From: JACVRW01 sp038323835
GTDB taxonomy: Bacteria; Actinomycetota; Thermoleophilia; Solirubrobacterales; Thermoleophilaceae
Reading direction: 5' to 3'
DNA length: 50,433 bases
NCBI GenBank assembly: GCA_038323835.1
Contig: JBBQHI010000027.1
Coordinates: 1 to 50,433, forward strand
Both the position numbers and the translations under genes were made by a program. The notes under the pieces were generated by a model. The model worked only from the letters and a program-made list of their open reading frames with translations, did not search any database and had not been told where the DNA came from. This document shows, one piece after another, positions 22,729 to 31,355 of the stretch. Positions within the stretch are counted from its first letter, which is position 1, and the number at the start of each line of letters is the position of its first letter.

Positions 22729-24804
22729 GTGCGCTCGGCCTCGGCGGTCATCCCGGTGCGGGACGGGGGTCCGCTGCTCGGTCGGGTGCTGGAGGCGGTG
22801 CGCGATCAGGGCGAGCTCGAGCTCGTGGTGGTGGACTCGGGATCCACGGACGGCTCGCTGGAGCTGGCGCGCTCGGTGGCCGACGTGCTGGTGGAGATCC
22901 CGCACGCCGAGTTTGGGCACGGGCGGACGCGGAACCTGGCTGCCGAGCGCACGTCGGGGGAGCTGATCTGCTTCCTCACCCAGGACGCGCTGCCGCAGCC
23001 GGGATGGCTGGCGGCCCACCGGGAGGCCTTCGAGCTCGACCCGCGGGTGGGCGCCTCGTTCGGCCCCCACCTGCCCAACCCCGAGACCACACCGATGATC
23101 TCCCGCGAGCTGCTGGAGTTCTTCGCCGGCTTCTCGCCCGACGGCGGACCCACGTTGCAGCGCGCCGGCGGCCTCACCTTCCTCTCGAACGTGAACGCCT
23201 GCTACTCGCGGGAGTGCTGGGCGGAGATCCGCTTCGAGGACCTCCCCTACAGCGAGGATCAGGCCTTCGGCCGCGCGATGCTGGAGGCGGGCTGGGTGAA
23301 GGTCTTCCACCCCGACGCGGCGGTGCGCCACGCCCACGAGTACGGGCCGCTCGACTTCGTGAAGCGCTACTTCGACGAGTACCGCGGACTGAACGAGACC
23401 AGCGGCCATGTGGAGCCCCTGCGTCCGAGCGCGGCGCTCCGGGGCGTGGGCGACGACGCGCGCTGGATGCGCGACCGCGGCGTGCCGGCGCGCGAGATCG
23501 TCCGCTGGCTGGGGCGCTCGGCGCTGCACCACGGCGGGCGCCGGGTGGGCTCCGCCCTCGGCTCGCGCGCGGAGCGCCTGCCCTCCCGGGCGCAGCGCGC
23601 GCTCTCGCTGGAGGGCCGCGGGGCCGCCGCGGCGCCGGCGGCGACCGAGGAGGTCCCGGGCGGGACGATCACCGAGGGACGGCCGAACCCATACGAGGGG
23701 GTCCTGCGCCTCGCCCGCGAGGGCATCGCGCCGCTGGACGACCCGGTGCCCGGGATGGCCGACCGCCCTCTTCACGTGGCCACGGTCATCCCTCCCTTCG
23801 GCCCCGGCAGCGGCGGCCACGGCACGATCTTCAAGCTCCTCGCTCAGCTCGAGCGCCGGGGACACACCTGCTCGACGTGGGTGCACGATCCGCGCGGCCT
23901 GCAGAGCGGCGGAGCCCCGAGCGTGCGCCGCGAGATCGTGGAGGGGTTCGAGGCGCTGGCCGCGCCGGTGCACCTGGGCTTCGACAACTGGAGCGGCGCC
24001 GACGTGGTGCTCGCCACCGGCTGGGACACCGTCTACCCGTCGGTGCTGCTGCCCGGCTGCCGGGCACGGGCGTACCTGATCCAGGACCACGAGCCCGACT
24101 TCCTCCCCGTGTCGGCGGAGGCGGCGTGGTGCGCGGGCACGTACGGGCTGGGCCTCTACGGGATCTCCGCCGGGCGCTGGCTGCACGACCTGGTGGAGAG
24201 CCGCTACGGCCAGCGGGGCACCTGGTTCCGCCTCGGGGTGGACCACTCCACCTACCGTCCCCGCCCGGTGGGGCGCCGCCGCGACACGGTGGTGTTCTAC
24301 GCCCGTGAGGTCACGGCGCGGCGGGCGGTGCCGCTTGGCGCGCTCGCGCTCGAGGAGCTGAAGCGCCGCCGGCCCGGCGTGCGCGTCGTGCTCTTCGGCG
24401 AGACGCACCCGTATCCGCTCTCCTTCGAGCACGAGCACCTGGGCGTGGTGGGGTCCGCCGTGCTGGCCCGCCACTACGCGGCGGCCACGGCCGGGCTCTG
24501 CCTGTCGCTCACCAACTGGTCGCTGGTCCCGCAGGAGATGCTGGCCTGTGGCCTGCCCTGCGTGGATCTGGCGGGCGGGTCCACCGAGACGGAGGTGGGG
24601 AAGTCGGGCGCGATGTCCTTCGCCGAGCCCGACCCCTCGGCGCTGGCCGGCGCCCTGGAGGCGCTGCTGGACGACGAGGAGCTATGGGCCCGCCGCTCGC
24701 GGGCCGGGATCGAGTTCGCCCGGTCGGCTTCCTGGGAGAAGGCGGCCTCTCAGGTGGAGGAGGGGTTGCGCGAGGCGCTGCGCGAGCGCGAGCGGAAGTC
24801 CTAG
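22729..24804 (+). CDS. Bifunctional glycosyltransferase: GT2 domain fused to GT4-like (WsaF-like) domain
   Basis: A 691-residue cytoplasmic enzyme, last gene of the exporter operon. The N-terminal GT2 domain (about 1-220) reads SAVIPVRDGGPLLGRVLEAV, LVVVDSGSTDGSLELA, GHGRTRNLAAERTSGELICF and LTQDALPQPGW, the rhamnosyltransferase-like GT2 subtype with TQDA in place of DxD. A linker of about 100 residues follows. The C-terminal domain (about 345-690) reads VATVIPPFGPGSGGHGTIFK, AYLIQDHEPDFLPVS, FRLGVDHSTYRP, VVFYAREVTARRAVPL and PQEMLACGLPCVDLAGG, resembling WsaF-type rhamnosyltransferases. A polyrhamnose-type backbone is a reasonable inference but unproven. The GTG at 22729 is 4 nt after the previous stop. 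Confidence 0.87.
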   Translation: MRSASAVIPVRDGGPLLGRVLEAVRDQGELELVVVDSGSTDGSLELARSVADVLVEIPHAEFGHGRTRNLAAERTSGELICFLTQDALPQPGWLAAHREAFELDPRVGASFGPHLPNPETTPMISRELLEFFAGFSPDGGPTLQRAGGLTFLSNVNACYSRECWAEIRFEDLPYSEDQAFGRAMLEAGWVKVFHPDAAVRHAHEYGPLDFVKRYFDEYRGLNETSGHVEPLRPSAALRGVGDDARWMRDRGVPAREIVRWLGRSALHHGGRRVGSALGSRAERLPSRAQRALSLEGRGAAAAPAATEEVPGGTITEGRPNPYEGVLRLAREGIAPLDDPVPGMADRPLHVATVIPPFGPGSGGHGTIFKLLAQLERRGHTCSTWVHDPRGLQSGGAPSVRREIVEGFEALAAPVHLGFDNWSGADVVLATGWDTVYPSVLLPGCRARAYLIQDHEPDFLPVSAEAAWCAGTYGLGLYGISAGRWLHDLVESRYGQRGTWFRLGVDHSTYRPRPVGRRRDTVVFYAREVTARRAVPLGALALEELKRRRPGVRVVLFGETHPYPLSFEHEHLGVVGSAVLARHYAAATAGLCLSLTNWSLVPQEMLACGLPCVDLAGGSTETEVGKSGAMSFAEPDPSALAGALEALLDDEELWARRSRAGIEFARSASWEKAASQVEEGLREALRERERKS

Positions 24805-24856
24805 GGCGCCTGAGGGAGGAGCGCAGCCCGATCGGTGGGGCCAGCACCGTACCTTG

Positions 24857-27256
24857 TCATCTGATGGCTTCGACCCAGTCGACGCGACGCCCGCACAGTG
24901 ACCGCCAGTCCGAAAGTGGAACGGTGCGCACCCGGGCGGCCTCGGCAGGCACGCGCTCGGGCTCGAGGACGATGGACGTGAGGCGGCTCGGGGTGCCATT
25001 CCCGGGAGCGAGCGAACCTCCGCCACGGTAGAGATGGATCACGTGGCGTCCGGCGGTGAGCTCGACGTCGAAGGGTTGCGCGTAATTGCCGTCGTTGCCC
25101 GACTGACCTTCGACCTGGCCCACCCGACTTCGGTCCACCGACACCACCACCGGGCGTCCGAAGTCGCCCCCCAGCCAGAGGCGGTAGCGCCCCGTTTCGG
25201 GCATCCGGACGGGTATGTCCATCGCCCCCGGAGTGGCCAGGGCGATCGCCCCGGGCACCGCGCCCCAGGAGACGGGCCGATCCTTGATCCTTGCGAGGTC
25301 GGCGTACGTGACCGCCACGGTGCGGGGACGCGCCGCGTAGGCCAGCTGACCCCTCGCCGTGCGGGCGCGCATGGCCAGGCGGCGCACGCTGGAGCAGGCC
25401 ACGCGACTGGTGGCGTCGAGCGCCGCGCCCGCGGGCACGTGGCCGATGACGATGCCCGAGGAGCGGCGCCACACGTCGTAGTAGTCCCCGTGCTCGACCA
25501 GGCGGAAGTTGGCCGGAGGGCGGCTGGTGTCGGGCCGCCGCCGCGAGACGATCGCCCGGTAGTGCTGAATGCTCGCCGGCGGGAGCTGGTCCAGGTCGTA
25601 GGAGGCGCCGTAGGCGGCGGGGGTACCGTCGCGCAGGGCTGCAATGCGAGCGGTGCGCTGGGAGTTGCCCGGACCGTCGGCGGCCATGTCGGGCAGCGCG
25701 TAGAAATAGAACTCATCGAACTCGGGCGTGAGCGTGGGCGTGAGGCCGGCGAAGCGCTCGCCCACGTCCATGAGCTCCCGGTAACGGTCGGTCGGCTGGA
25801 GATTGGTGTCGTGGTAGGTGTAGGCATTCGAGGCCAGCACCCCGAACGCGATGAGGCCGCCCAGGAGCGCGGCCTCCACCTGGCGCTCCCCGCGGCGGAG
25901 GCTCTCCACGCCGAGCAGCACGAGCAGCATCACCATGGGCGATGTGATCACCAGCAGCTTCGCATCCGTCCACTCCGCGCCGCGCCGCGTGAGCACGAAC
26001 CAGACCACCCCCATCACGCCCACGAAGAGGGCGAGGGCCAACCGCCGTCGCCTGACGAGGAATACACAACCCAGCAGGGCGGCGAGCACGCCCATGCCGA
26101 TCAAGATGTAGGTCTGACCCACCTTCCCCTGAGGGTCGATCCGGTGGGTGCCGTCTAGCCAGACGCCGAATATCTGCGCGTTGTGCAGCGGCTGGAGCAG
26201 GTTGCCGGGATCGGTGATCCCCGTGTTGAAGCTTTTCGCCACCTTGGCCGAGTCGCCCGCCGGCCCGAAGGTGGGCAGCGCGAGGAGCACGAGCGCCGCA
26301 GCCAGGACCGCCGCCCAACCCGCGAGGCGCCGGGGATTGCGCAGGTCACGGCGGTCGCCCACCACGATCAGAACCACTCCCGCGAGCGCCGTGGCTCCGA
26401 CCCAGGGGAGGAACGCGAAGCCGATCGCGCCCACTCCTGCGGCGGCGATCGCCGCCGGCACGACCGCCGCCCGCGGACCGCGATCGAGCAGGCGCGGGAG
26501 CAGTACGAGAGCTGAGCCGAGGAGAAGCACGAAGGGCAGCGCGGTGAGCTCCTTGATGGCCCCCATCTGCGCGTAGGCGTAGACCAGGGCCGGGGTGGCC
26601 GCCAGCGCCGCCCCCGCCGCGGCCAGCGGGCGCGGCACCGTGACGGTGCGGGCCAGGTGGTAAAGCGGCCCCACACAGGTGGCAAGCAGGATGGAGACAA
26701 ACGGCTGGTAGAGCCAGATGCGGTCGACGCCCACCAACCGTCCCGTGCCGCCCAGCAGCGTCTGGCCGCCGGTGGGGTACTGGTTCCCGAAGTAGTTCTC
26801 CAGCATCGTCCGGTATGCCGACTCCGGCACGCGGCCGAAATCGCGGGCGTGCGCCACCAGGTAGTCGGAACCGCTGAGGTGGAACGCCACCGTGGTGTCG
26901 AGGAGGTACCCGGCCACTGTGACCCGGCCGGACAGCAGCACCGGAGCTATCGCCACCAGATACACGGCCGCGGCCGCGCCTACGGCCCACAGATCAGGGC
27001 GCATCGCCCGGAGACGGGCGCGGCCGACGGCATACCCCACCACAGCAACCACCGCCAAGGCCACCGGCGTGAGCGGGGCGGTGGCCGTGGTGTAGGCGCA
27101 GAGCTCGGCCACCGACACCAGCAGGGCCAGTCCGACCGGCGGTACCAGGACGCCAGGGAGCACCCCTCCCGCCACGCGGTCCGCGAGCAGGCCCGCGCCT
27201 ACGGCGAGCACCGCCAACAGGGCCGGGAAGCCCAGCACCGCGACCACGAACTCCAC
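24857..27256 (-). CDS. Large polytopic membrane protein, GT-C-like, with C-terminal beta-sandwich region
   Basis: A 799-residue protein. About a dozen hydrophobic helices occupy residues 1-490. Extracytoplasmic loop 1 contains TVAFHLSGSDYLVAHARDFGR and YFGNQYPTGGQTLLG; a later loop holds FNTGITDPGNLLQPLHNAQIFGVW. The last 300 residues are soluble, with a beta-rich end (MPETGRYRLWLGGDFGRPVV, FDVELTAGRHVIHLYRGGGS) that resembles a carbohydrate-binding or galactose-binding-like sandwich. I infer a lipid-linked sugar transferase or polymer-modifying enzyme facing outside. The GTG at 27256 follows the polyprenol-phosphate GT2 gene by 34 nt on the same strand, so donor synthesis and use may be coupled. 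Confidence 0.75.
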   Translation of the reverse strand: MEFVVAVLGFPALLAVLAVGAGLLADRVAGGVLPGVLVPPVGLALLVSVAELCAYTTATAPLTPVALAVVAVVGYAVGRARLRAMRPDLWAVGAAAAVYLVAIAPVLLSGRVTVAGYLLDTTVAFHLSGSDYLVAHARDFGRVPESAYRTMLENYFGNQYPTGGQTLLGGTGRLVGVDRIWLYQPFVSILLATCVGPLYHLARTVTVPRPLAAAGAALAATPALVYAYAQMGAIKELTALPFVLLLGSALVLLPRLLDRGPRAAVVPAAIAAAGVGAIGFAFLPWVGATALAGVVLIVVGDRRDLRNPRRLAGWAAVLAAALVLLALPTFGPAGDSAKVAKSFNTGITDPGNLLQPLHNAQIFGVWLDGTHRIDPQGKVGQTYILIGMGVLAALLGCVFLVRRRRLALALFVGVMGVVWFVLTRRGAEWTDAKLLVITSPMVMLLVLLGVESLRRGERQVEAALLGGLIAFGVLASNAYTYHDTNLQPTDRYRELMDVGERFAGLTPTLTPEFDEFYFYALPDMAADGPGNSQRTARIAALRDGTPAAYGASYDLDQLPPASIQHYRAIVSRRRPDTSRPPANFRLVEHGDYYDVWRRSSGIVIGHVPAGAALDATSRVACSSVRRLAMRARTARGQLAYAARPRTVAVTYADLARIKDRPVSWGAVPGAIALATPGAMDIPVRMPETGRYRLWLGGDFGRPVVVSVDRSRVGQVEGQSGNDGNYAQPFDVELTAGRHVIHLYRGGGSLAPGNGTPSRLTSIVLEPERVPAEAARVRTVPLSDWRSLCGRRVDWVEAIR

Positions 27257-27290
27257 GGTCGTGAGTCAGTCCCTCGGGGGCGCGGTCACG

Positions 27291-28481
27291 CTAGTTGTGG
27301 CGGCGTAGACCGAGGATGGAGATCAAGAATGAGGAGAAGAAGATCTGGAGCCCGACGATCAGGAGCGTGGCCGCCGCCAGGGCGAGGCGTTCCTCGGACA
27401 GCGCCCCGAATCCGCGGTTGATCCAGGTGCCGACGATGATCGCGCAGAGCACGACTCCGGCCAGGATGAGCACACCGCCGAGCGCGAGCCCGTGCTCCAG
27501 CCGGTAGCGCGCCCGCATGCGGTCGAACCACGGGTCCTTCTCCCCCATGAAGTACGTGCCGTAGGCGTGGGCGCAGAGGCCGAGCCCCGCCACCTGGGTG
27601 CCGATGATCATGAGCAGCGCGCCCGCCACCATCGAGTGCAGGTCCCACTCCCGGCCGAGCACGTTCAGCTGGAGCAGCACCGTGGCCGAGATCAGCGTGC
27701 CCAGGATGGCCATGATCAGGCCCGGGATCACGAACAGGTGCGTCGGGCTGTGCACGAGCAGGTAGCGCAGGTGGCGCCAGCCGTCGCGGAAGCTGTCCAG
27801 CTTGGAGTCCCCTCCGCGCGGGTGGTACTCGATCGGGAACTGCCGGATCTCCAGGTTCTCCTTGGCCGCACGGATCACCATCTCCGAGGCGAACTCCATC
27901 CCGGTGGTGCGCAGGTCGAGGCGCGGCAGCACGTCCCGGCGCACGGCGCGCATTCCGCAGTGAGCGTCGTTCACCCCGGTCCGGTAGAAGAGGTTGAGCA
28001 CGCCGCTGAGCACCGGGTTGCCCACGTAGCGGTGCAGCCACGGCATCGCGCCGGGCTGGATGTTGTCCATGCGGTCGCCAACCACGAAGTCGGCCCCCTC
28101 CTCCAGCTCGCGGACGAACCGGGGGATGTCGTTGAAGTCGTACGTGAGGTCGGCGTCGGCCATCACGATGTAGCGCCCGCGGGCCATGGCGAACCCGGCG
28201 AGGTAGGCGCTGCCGTATCCGCGGCGGCGCTCGGTGACCACGGTGGCGCCGGCCGCGCGGGCCAGCTCGGCACTGTCGTCCTCGGATCCGTTGTCGGCCA
28301 CGATCACCTCGCCGCGAAGGCCGGCCGAGCCGAGGGCGGCGAGCGAGACGCCCACGCACTTCTCGATGTTGGCCGCCTCGTTGAGGCAGGGAATCACCAC
28401 CGAGACGAGCGGCTCGTGCTCGACGTCTCGGCGAGAGGTGATGGGCTGCTGGGTCGCCTGGGTGGGGCTCATGCTGGGCAT
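27291..28481 (-). CDS. GT2 glycosyltransferase, polyprenyl-phosphate mannose/glucose synthase-like, with C-terminal membrane helices
   Basis: A 396-residue protein. The catalytic domain (about 25-255) shows LVSVVIPCLNEAANIEKCV, EVIVADNGSEDDSAELAR, RRGYGSAYLAGFAMARGRYI and MADADLTYDF (DxD), followed by GVNDAHCGMRAVRR and GMEFASEMVIRAAK, the layout of dolichyl-phosphate-mannose-synthase-like GT2s. The C-terminus adds four hydrophobic helices in two pairs, as in GtrB/DPMS-type enzymes anchored in the membrane. It likely makes a polyprenyl-phosphate-sugar donor used by the GT-C-like protein encoded downstream. The start is ATG 28481 or ATG 28472; no convincing promoter hexamer or ribosome site separates them. 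Confidence 0.88.
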   Translation of the reverse strand: MPSMSPTQATQQPITSRRDVEHEPLVSVVIPCLNEAANIEKCVGVSLAALGSAGLRGEVIVADNGSEDDSAELARAAGATVVTERRRGYGSAYLAGFAMARGRYIVMADADLTYDFNDIPRFVRELEEGADFVVGDRMDNIQPGAMPWLHRYVGNPVLSGVLNLFYRTGVNDAHCGMRAVRRDVLPRLDLRTTGMEFASEMVIRAAKENLEIRQFPIEYHPRGGDSKLDSFRDGWRHLRYLLVHSPTHLFVIPGLIMAILGTLISATVLLQLNVLGREWDLHSMVAGALLMIIGTQVAGLGLCAHAYGTYFMGEKDPWFDRMRARYRLEHGLALGGVLILAGVVLCAIIVGTWINRGFGALSEERLALAAATLLIVGLQIFFSSFLISILGLRRHN

Positions 28482-28597
28482 GCGGCCTTCCGGGAGGGCG
28501 GCCGCGCTACTGACAACACCCGCACCAGCCGGAAAGCGCGCTCGGCCGGTGATCGTAGCGGACGGTCAGGCGGCTTCATGGCCGCGTAGAGCCGCTA

Positions 28598-29362
28598 CTA
28601 GGGGTGCCGGTTGTGAAGCACCAGAGTGTCGTTGCGAAAGCCGGCCTCGAAGGCCTCCGGGACCGTGGGGGAGCGGCTGTCGGTCTCCAGGTACACGGTC
28701 TGCACCCGGCTCAGGAGGTCCGGGCGAACGCCGCCCAGGATCTCGAGCTCGGTGCCCTCGGTGTCGATCTTGAGCACGTCGATCCGGTGGGCCGACTCGA
28801 GCGCCCGCTCGAGCACCTCGTTGATGCCCAGGCAGGTGACCTCGATCGTCCGCCCGGTGGCCACGCCGATGCCGCCGTAGCGCCCGCTGTCCTCCACGCC
28901 GAACCCGGCCGTGCCGGCCGACACGGCCACCGCCGACTCGGTGAGCTCGAAGCGCTTTTCGAGGCCGGCGAGGTTCTCCCTCAGGCGCTCGACGTTGCGC
29001 GGCACGGGCTCGTAGAGGAAGCAGCGGCAGGCCGGGTCGCGGGTGAGGAAGTAGAGCGCGCTGATGCCGATGTTGGAGCCGATGTCCACCACCGTTCGCA
29101 GGTCGGGCCCGGCGGCGTAGTCCTCGCGGCAGAAGACCTCGTTCACGGTGAACATGTCGTGGCTGCTGTGGAGCATCGGCGCCACCTCGCCCCCCGGGGT
29201 CCGGACGCGGCAGCGGTACGGGTAGCGCCCCGCGCCCAGGAAGTAGCGGCGCGCAGCCTGGCCGGGCTCTCCGTACACGCGGGCCATGCGCCACAGCGCC
29301 CGATAGTTGCGGCCCCGGAGGACCTCCCGCGCGACCATGGAAGGGCTCCGGCCTCCGAGCAT
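28598..29362 (-). CDS. FkbM-family SAM-dependent methyltransferase
   Basis: A 254-residue methyltransferase of the FkbM family, which methylates sugar hydroxyls in many glycan clusters. Core motifs: RTVVDIGSNIGISALYFLTR (motif I), CRCFLYEPVPRNVERLREN (motif II), a middle region with SAVAVSAGTAGF, and IDVLKIDTEGTELEILGGV, the diagnostic FkbM block, followed by VQTVYLETDSR. The start is set at ATG 29362 because TAGCCT lies 10 nt upstream; ATG 29338 is an 8-residue-shorter alternative. It is divergent from the GT4 gene at 29407. The 116 nt between it and the GT2 gene to its left hold no gene that I can see. Confidence 0.9.
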   Translation of the reverse strand: MLGGRSPSMVAREVLRGRNYRALWRMARVYGEPGQAARRYFLGAGRYPYRCRVRTPGGEVAPMLHSSHDMFTVNEVFCREDYAAGPDLRTVVDIGSNIGISALYFLTRDPACRCFLYEPVPRNVERLRENLAGLEKRFELTESAVAVSAGTAGFGVEDSGRYGGIGVATGRTIEVTCLGINEVLERALESAHRIDVLKIDTEGTELEILGGVRPDLLSRVQTVYLETDSRSPTVPEAFEAGFRNDTLVLHNRHP

Positions 29363-29372
29363 CGACCCGGTC

Positions 29373-29378
29373 AGGCTA
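29373..29378 (-). promoter_or_regulatory. -10 hexamer TAGCCT for the FkbM methyltransferase gene
   Basis: On the minus strand TAGCCT ends 10 nt before the ATG at 29362, which favours that start over the ATG at 29338. Confidence 0.4.
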
Positions 29379-29406
29379 ACGCGGCTGGTATCCCTCCCCG
29401 TCGGCC

Positions 29407-30561
29407 ATGAGAATCTGCCTCGTCTACGACTGCCTCTTCCCCCACACCATCGGGGGCGCCGAGCGCTGGTACCGCGAGCTGGGGGAACGGCTGGGCGCCG
29501 AGGGGCACGAGGTGACCTACCTGACCCTGCGCCAGTGGGACCGCGGCGAGCACCCGGACGTGCCCGGCGTGCGGATCCTGGCGGTGGGGCCGCGGCTCGA
29601 GCTGTACACCGGCGGCCGGCGCCGCATCCTCCCGCCGCTGGTGTTCGGGGCGGGAGTACTGGCGCACCTGCTGCGCCGCGGACGGGACTACGACGTGGTG
29701 CACACCGCCTCGTTCCCCTACTTCTCGCTTCTGGCCGCCGCTGCGCTCCGGCGGCTGCACGGCTACCAGCTGGTGGTGGACTGGCACGAGGTGTGGTCAC
29801 GCGAGTACTGGCGCGAGTATCTCGGGCCGGCGGGCACGGCCGGCTGGGCGGTGCAGCTGATCTGCGCACGGGTGACCCAGCGAGCCTTCTGCTTCTCCCG
29901 CCTCCACTCCGGGCGGCTCAGGGCCGAGGGCCTGCGCGGCGAGCCCACGGTGCTCTCGGGCGAGTACGACGGGCCTCTCGGGCCGCCGAACCCCGAGCCC
30001 GCGGAGCAGCGCGTGGTGTTCGCCGGACGCCACATCCCGGAGAAGCGGGTGCCGAGCCTCGTGCGGGCCATGGGGGTGGCCCGGCGGCGTTTGCCCGACC
30101 TGCGCTGCGACATCTTCGGCGACGGGCCTGACCGGCGTGCGGTGGAGGAGCTCGTGGCCCGTGAGGGCCTCGGAGACGCGGTGTCCGTGCGCGGTTTCGT
30201 GAGCGCCGATGAGGTGACCCGTTCCCTGCGCAGCGCGCTCTGCATGGTGCTCCCCTCCCGCCGGGAGGGCTACGGGCAGATCGTGGTCGAGTCGGCGGCA
30301 AACGGTGTGCCCAGCGTGGTGTGCGCCGCCCCCGACAACGCGGCCACCGAGCTGGTGGACGAGGGGGTGAACGGCACGGTGGCGGCGTCCGACGACCCGG
30401 AGGTCCTCGCTGACGCGATCGTGCGCGTGCACGAGGCGGGCCCGGCCCTGCGCGAGTCCACGGCGGCGTGGTTCGAGGCCAACGGGCCGCGCCTGTCGCT
30501 CGCGTCCTCGCTCGACGTGGTGGCCGGGGTGTACGCCGACGGCGCGGGCCGGCCGCGGTGA
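29407..30561 (+). CDS. GT4-family glycosyltransferase
   Basis: A 384-residue GT-B enzyme. N-terminal domain: MRICLVYDCLFPHTIGGAER with the Gly-rich acceptor loop, DYDVVHTASFPYFSLLAA, and LVVDWHEVWSREYWREYLG. C-terminal donor domain: RVVFAGRHIPEKRVPSLVRA, LRCDIFGDGPDRRAVEEL, VRGFVSADEV, and MVLPSRREGYGQIVVESAAN, the E-x7-E motif that binds the nucleotide sugar. Retaining mechanism by family. It acts on the cytoplasmic face during repeat-unit assembly. The GT2 gene overlaps its stop by 4 nt, so the two are co-translated. Sugar specificity cannot be read. Confidence 0.92.
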   Translation: MRICLVYDCLFPHTIGGAERWYRELGERLGAEGHEVTYLTLRQWDRGEHPDVPGVRILAVGPRLELYTGGRRRILPPLVFGAGVLAHLLRRGRDYDVVHTASFPYFSLLAAAALRRLHGYQLVVDWHEVWSREYWREYLGPAGTAGWAVQLICARVTQRAFCFSRLHSGRLRAEGLRGEPTVLSGEYDGPLGPPNPEPAEQRVVFAGRHIPEKRVPSLVRAMGVARRRLPDLRCDIFGDGPDRRAVEELVAREGLGDAVSVRGFVSADEVTRSLRSALCMVLPSRREGYGQIVVESAANGVPSVVCAAPDNAATELVDEGVNGTVAASDDPEVLADAIVRVHEAGPALRESTAAWFEANGPRLSLASSLDVVAGVYADGAGRPR

Positions 30562-31355
30562 GCGCGGCGCCGCGCGTGAGCGTGCTGATCGGCTGCTGGA
30601 ACAACGCCGGCACGCTCGAGCGCGCGGCGCGCTCGATCCTCGGGCAGACCGTGGCGGACCTGGAGCTGATCGTGGTGGACGACGGCTCCACCGACGAGAC
30701 CCCAGAGGTGGTGGCCGGCCTGGGCGACGACCGGGTACGCCACCTGCGCCTGCCGCACCGCGGCATCTCGCCGAGCCTTAACGACGGGCTGCGCGAATCC
30801 CGCGCGCCGGTGGCGGCGATCCAGGACGCCGACGACTGGTCCCACCCCACGCGTCTGGAGCGCCAGCTCGCCGTGCTCGACGCGAATGCCGGAGTGGCCG
30901 TGGTGGGCTGCCGCATGAACGAGGTTGACGAGCACGAAAGCCCACTCGCCCCCCGAACCTCCTTCGCGGCGGGGGACGTGCGGCCCGTGCTCATGCGCTT
31001 CAACCCGATCCCCAACTCCTGCGCCTGCTTCCGTCGCCAGGCCGCACTCGATGCCGGCGGCTACGACCCGCGCTACCTCTACGCGATGGAATGGGACCTC
31101 TGGCTGAGGCTGGCGGAGCGGCACGAGATCGTGACCATCGACGCTCCGCTGGCCTCACGCCTGATGTCGGGGGCGAATGTGGCCGCCCGCCGGGAGCGCG
31201 CGCAGATCGGGGAGACGCTGAGCCTTCGCATCGCCGCCCTTCGCCGTCGCCGCTCGCCCCGCGGCCTGCTCGGCCTGGTGCCGGCCGCCGTGTCCTTCGT
31301 TACGCCGATTCCGCTCAAGCGGATGGCGAGGCGGCGTCTCGGCCAGGCGCCATGA
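30558..31355 (+). CDS. GT2-family glycosyltransferase
   Basis: A 265-residue inverting GT-A enzyme: RVSVLIGCWNNAGTLERAA, LELIVVDDGSTDETPEVV, PHRGISPSLNDGLRESRAPV, AAIQDADDWSHPTRL (DxD-type Asp-Ala-Asp) and YAMEWDLWLRLAERHEI. The GTG at 30558 overlaps the upstream GT4 stop (GTGA), which decides the start. The C-terminal 50 residues are basic (RRRRSPRG, IPLKRMARRRLG), perhaps a membrane-surface contact. Its last 41 nt overlap the end of the convergent GT4 gene on the other strand. Confidence 0.9.
   Translation: MSAAPRVSVLIGCWNNAGTLERAARSILGQTVADLELIVVDDGSTDETPEVVAGLGDDRVRHLRLPHRGISPSLNDGLRESRAPVAAIQDADDWSHPTRLERQLAVLDANAGVAVVGCRMNEVDEHESPLAPRTSFAAGDVRPVLMRFNPIPNSCACFRRQAALDAGGYDPRYLYAMEWDLWLRLAERHEIVTIDAPLASRLMSGANVAARRERAQIGETLSLRIAALRRRRSPRGLLGLVPAAVSFVTPIPLKRMARRRLGQAP

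Noticed and set aside
22615..24474. 619-codon minus-strand frame opposite the fused glycosyltransferase
   Set aside because: Antisense shadow: no domain pattern, while the plus strand has two complete GT domains.
24805..24856. Terminator between the convergent genes at 24804 and 24857
   Set aside because: No stem longer than a few base pairs and no T-run.
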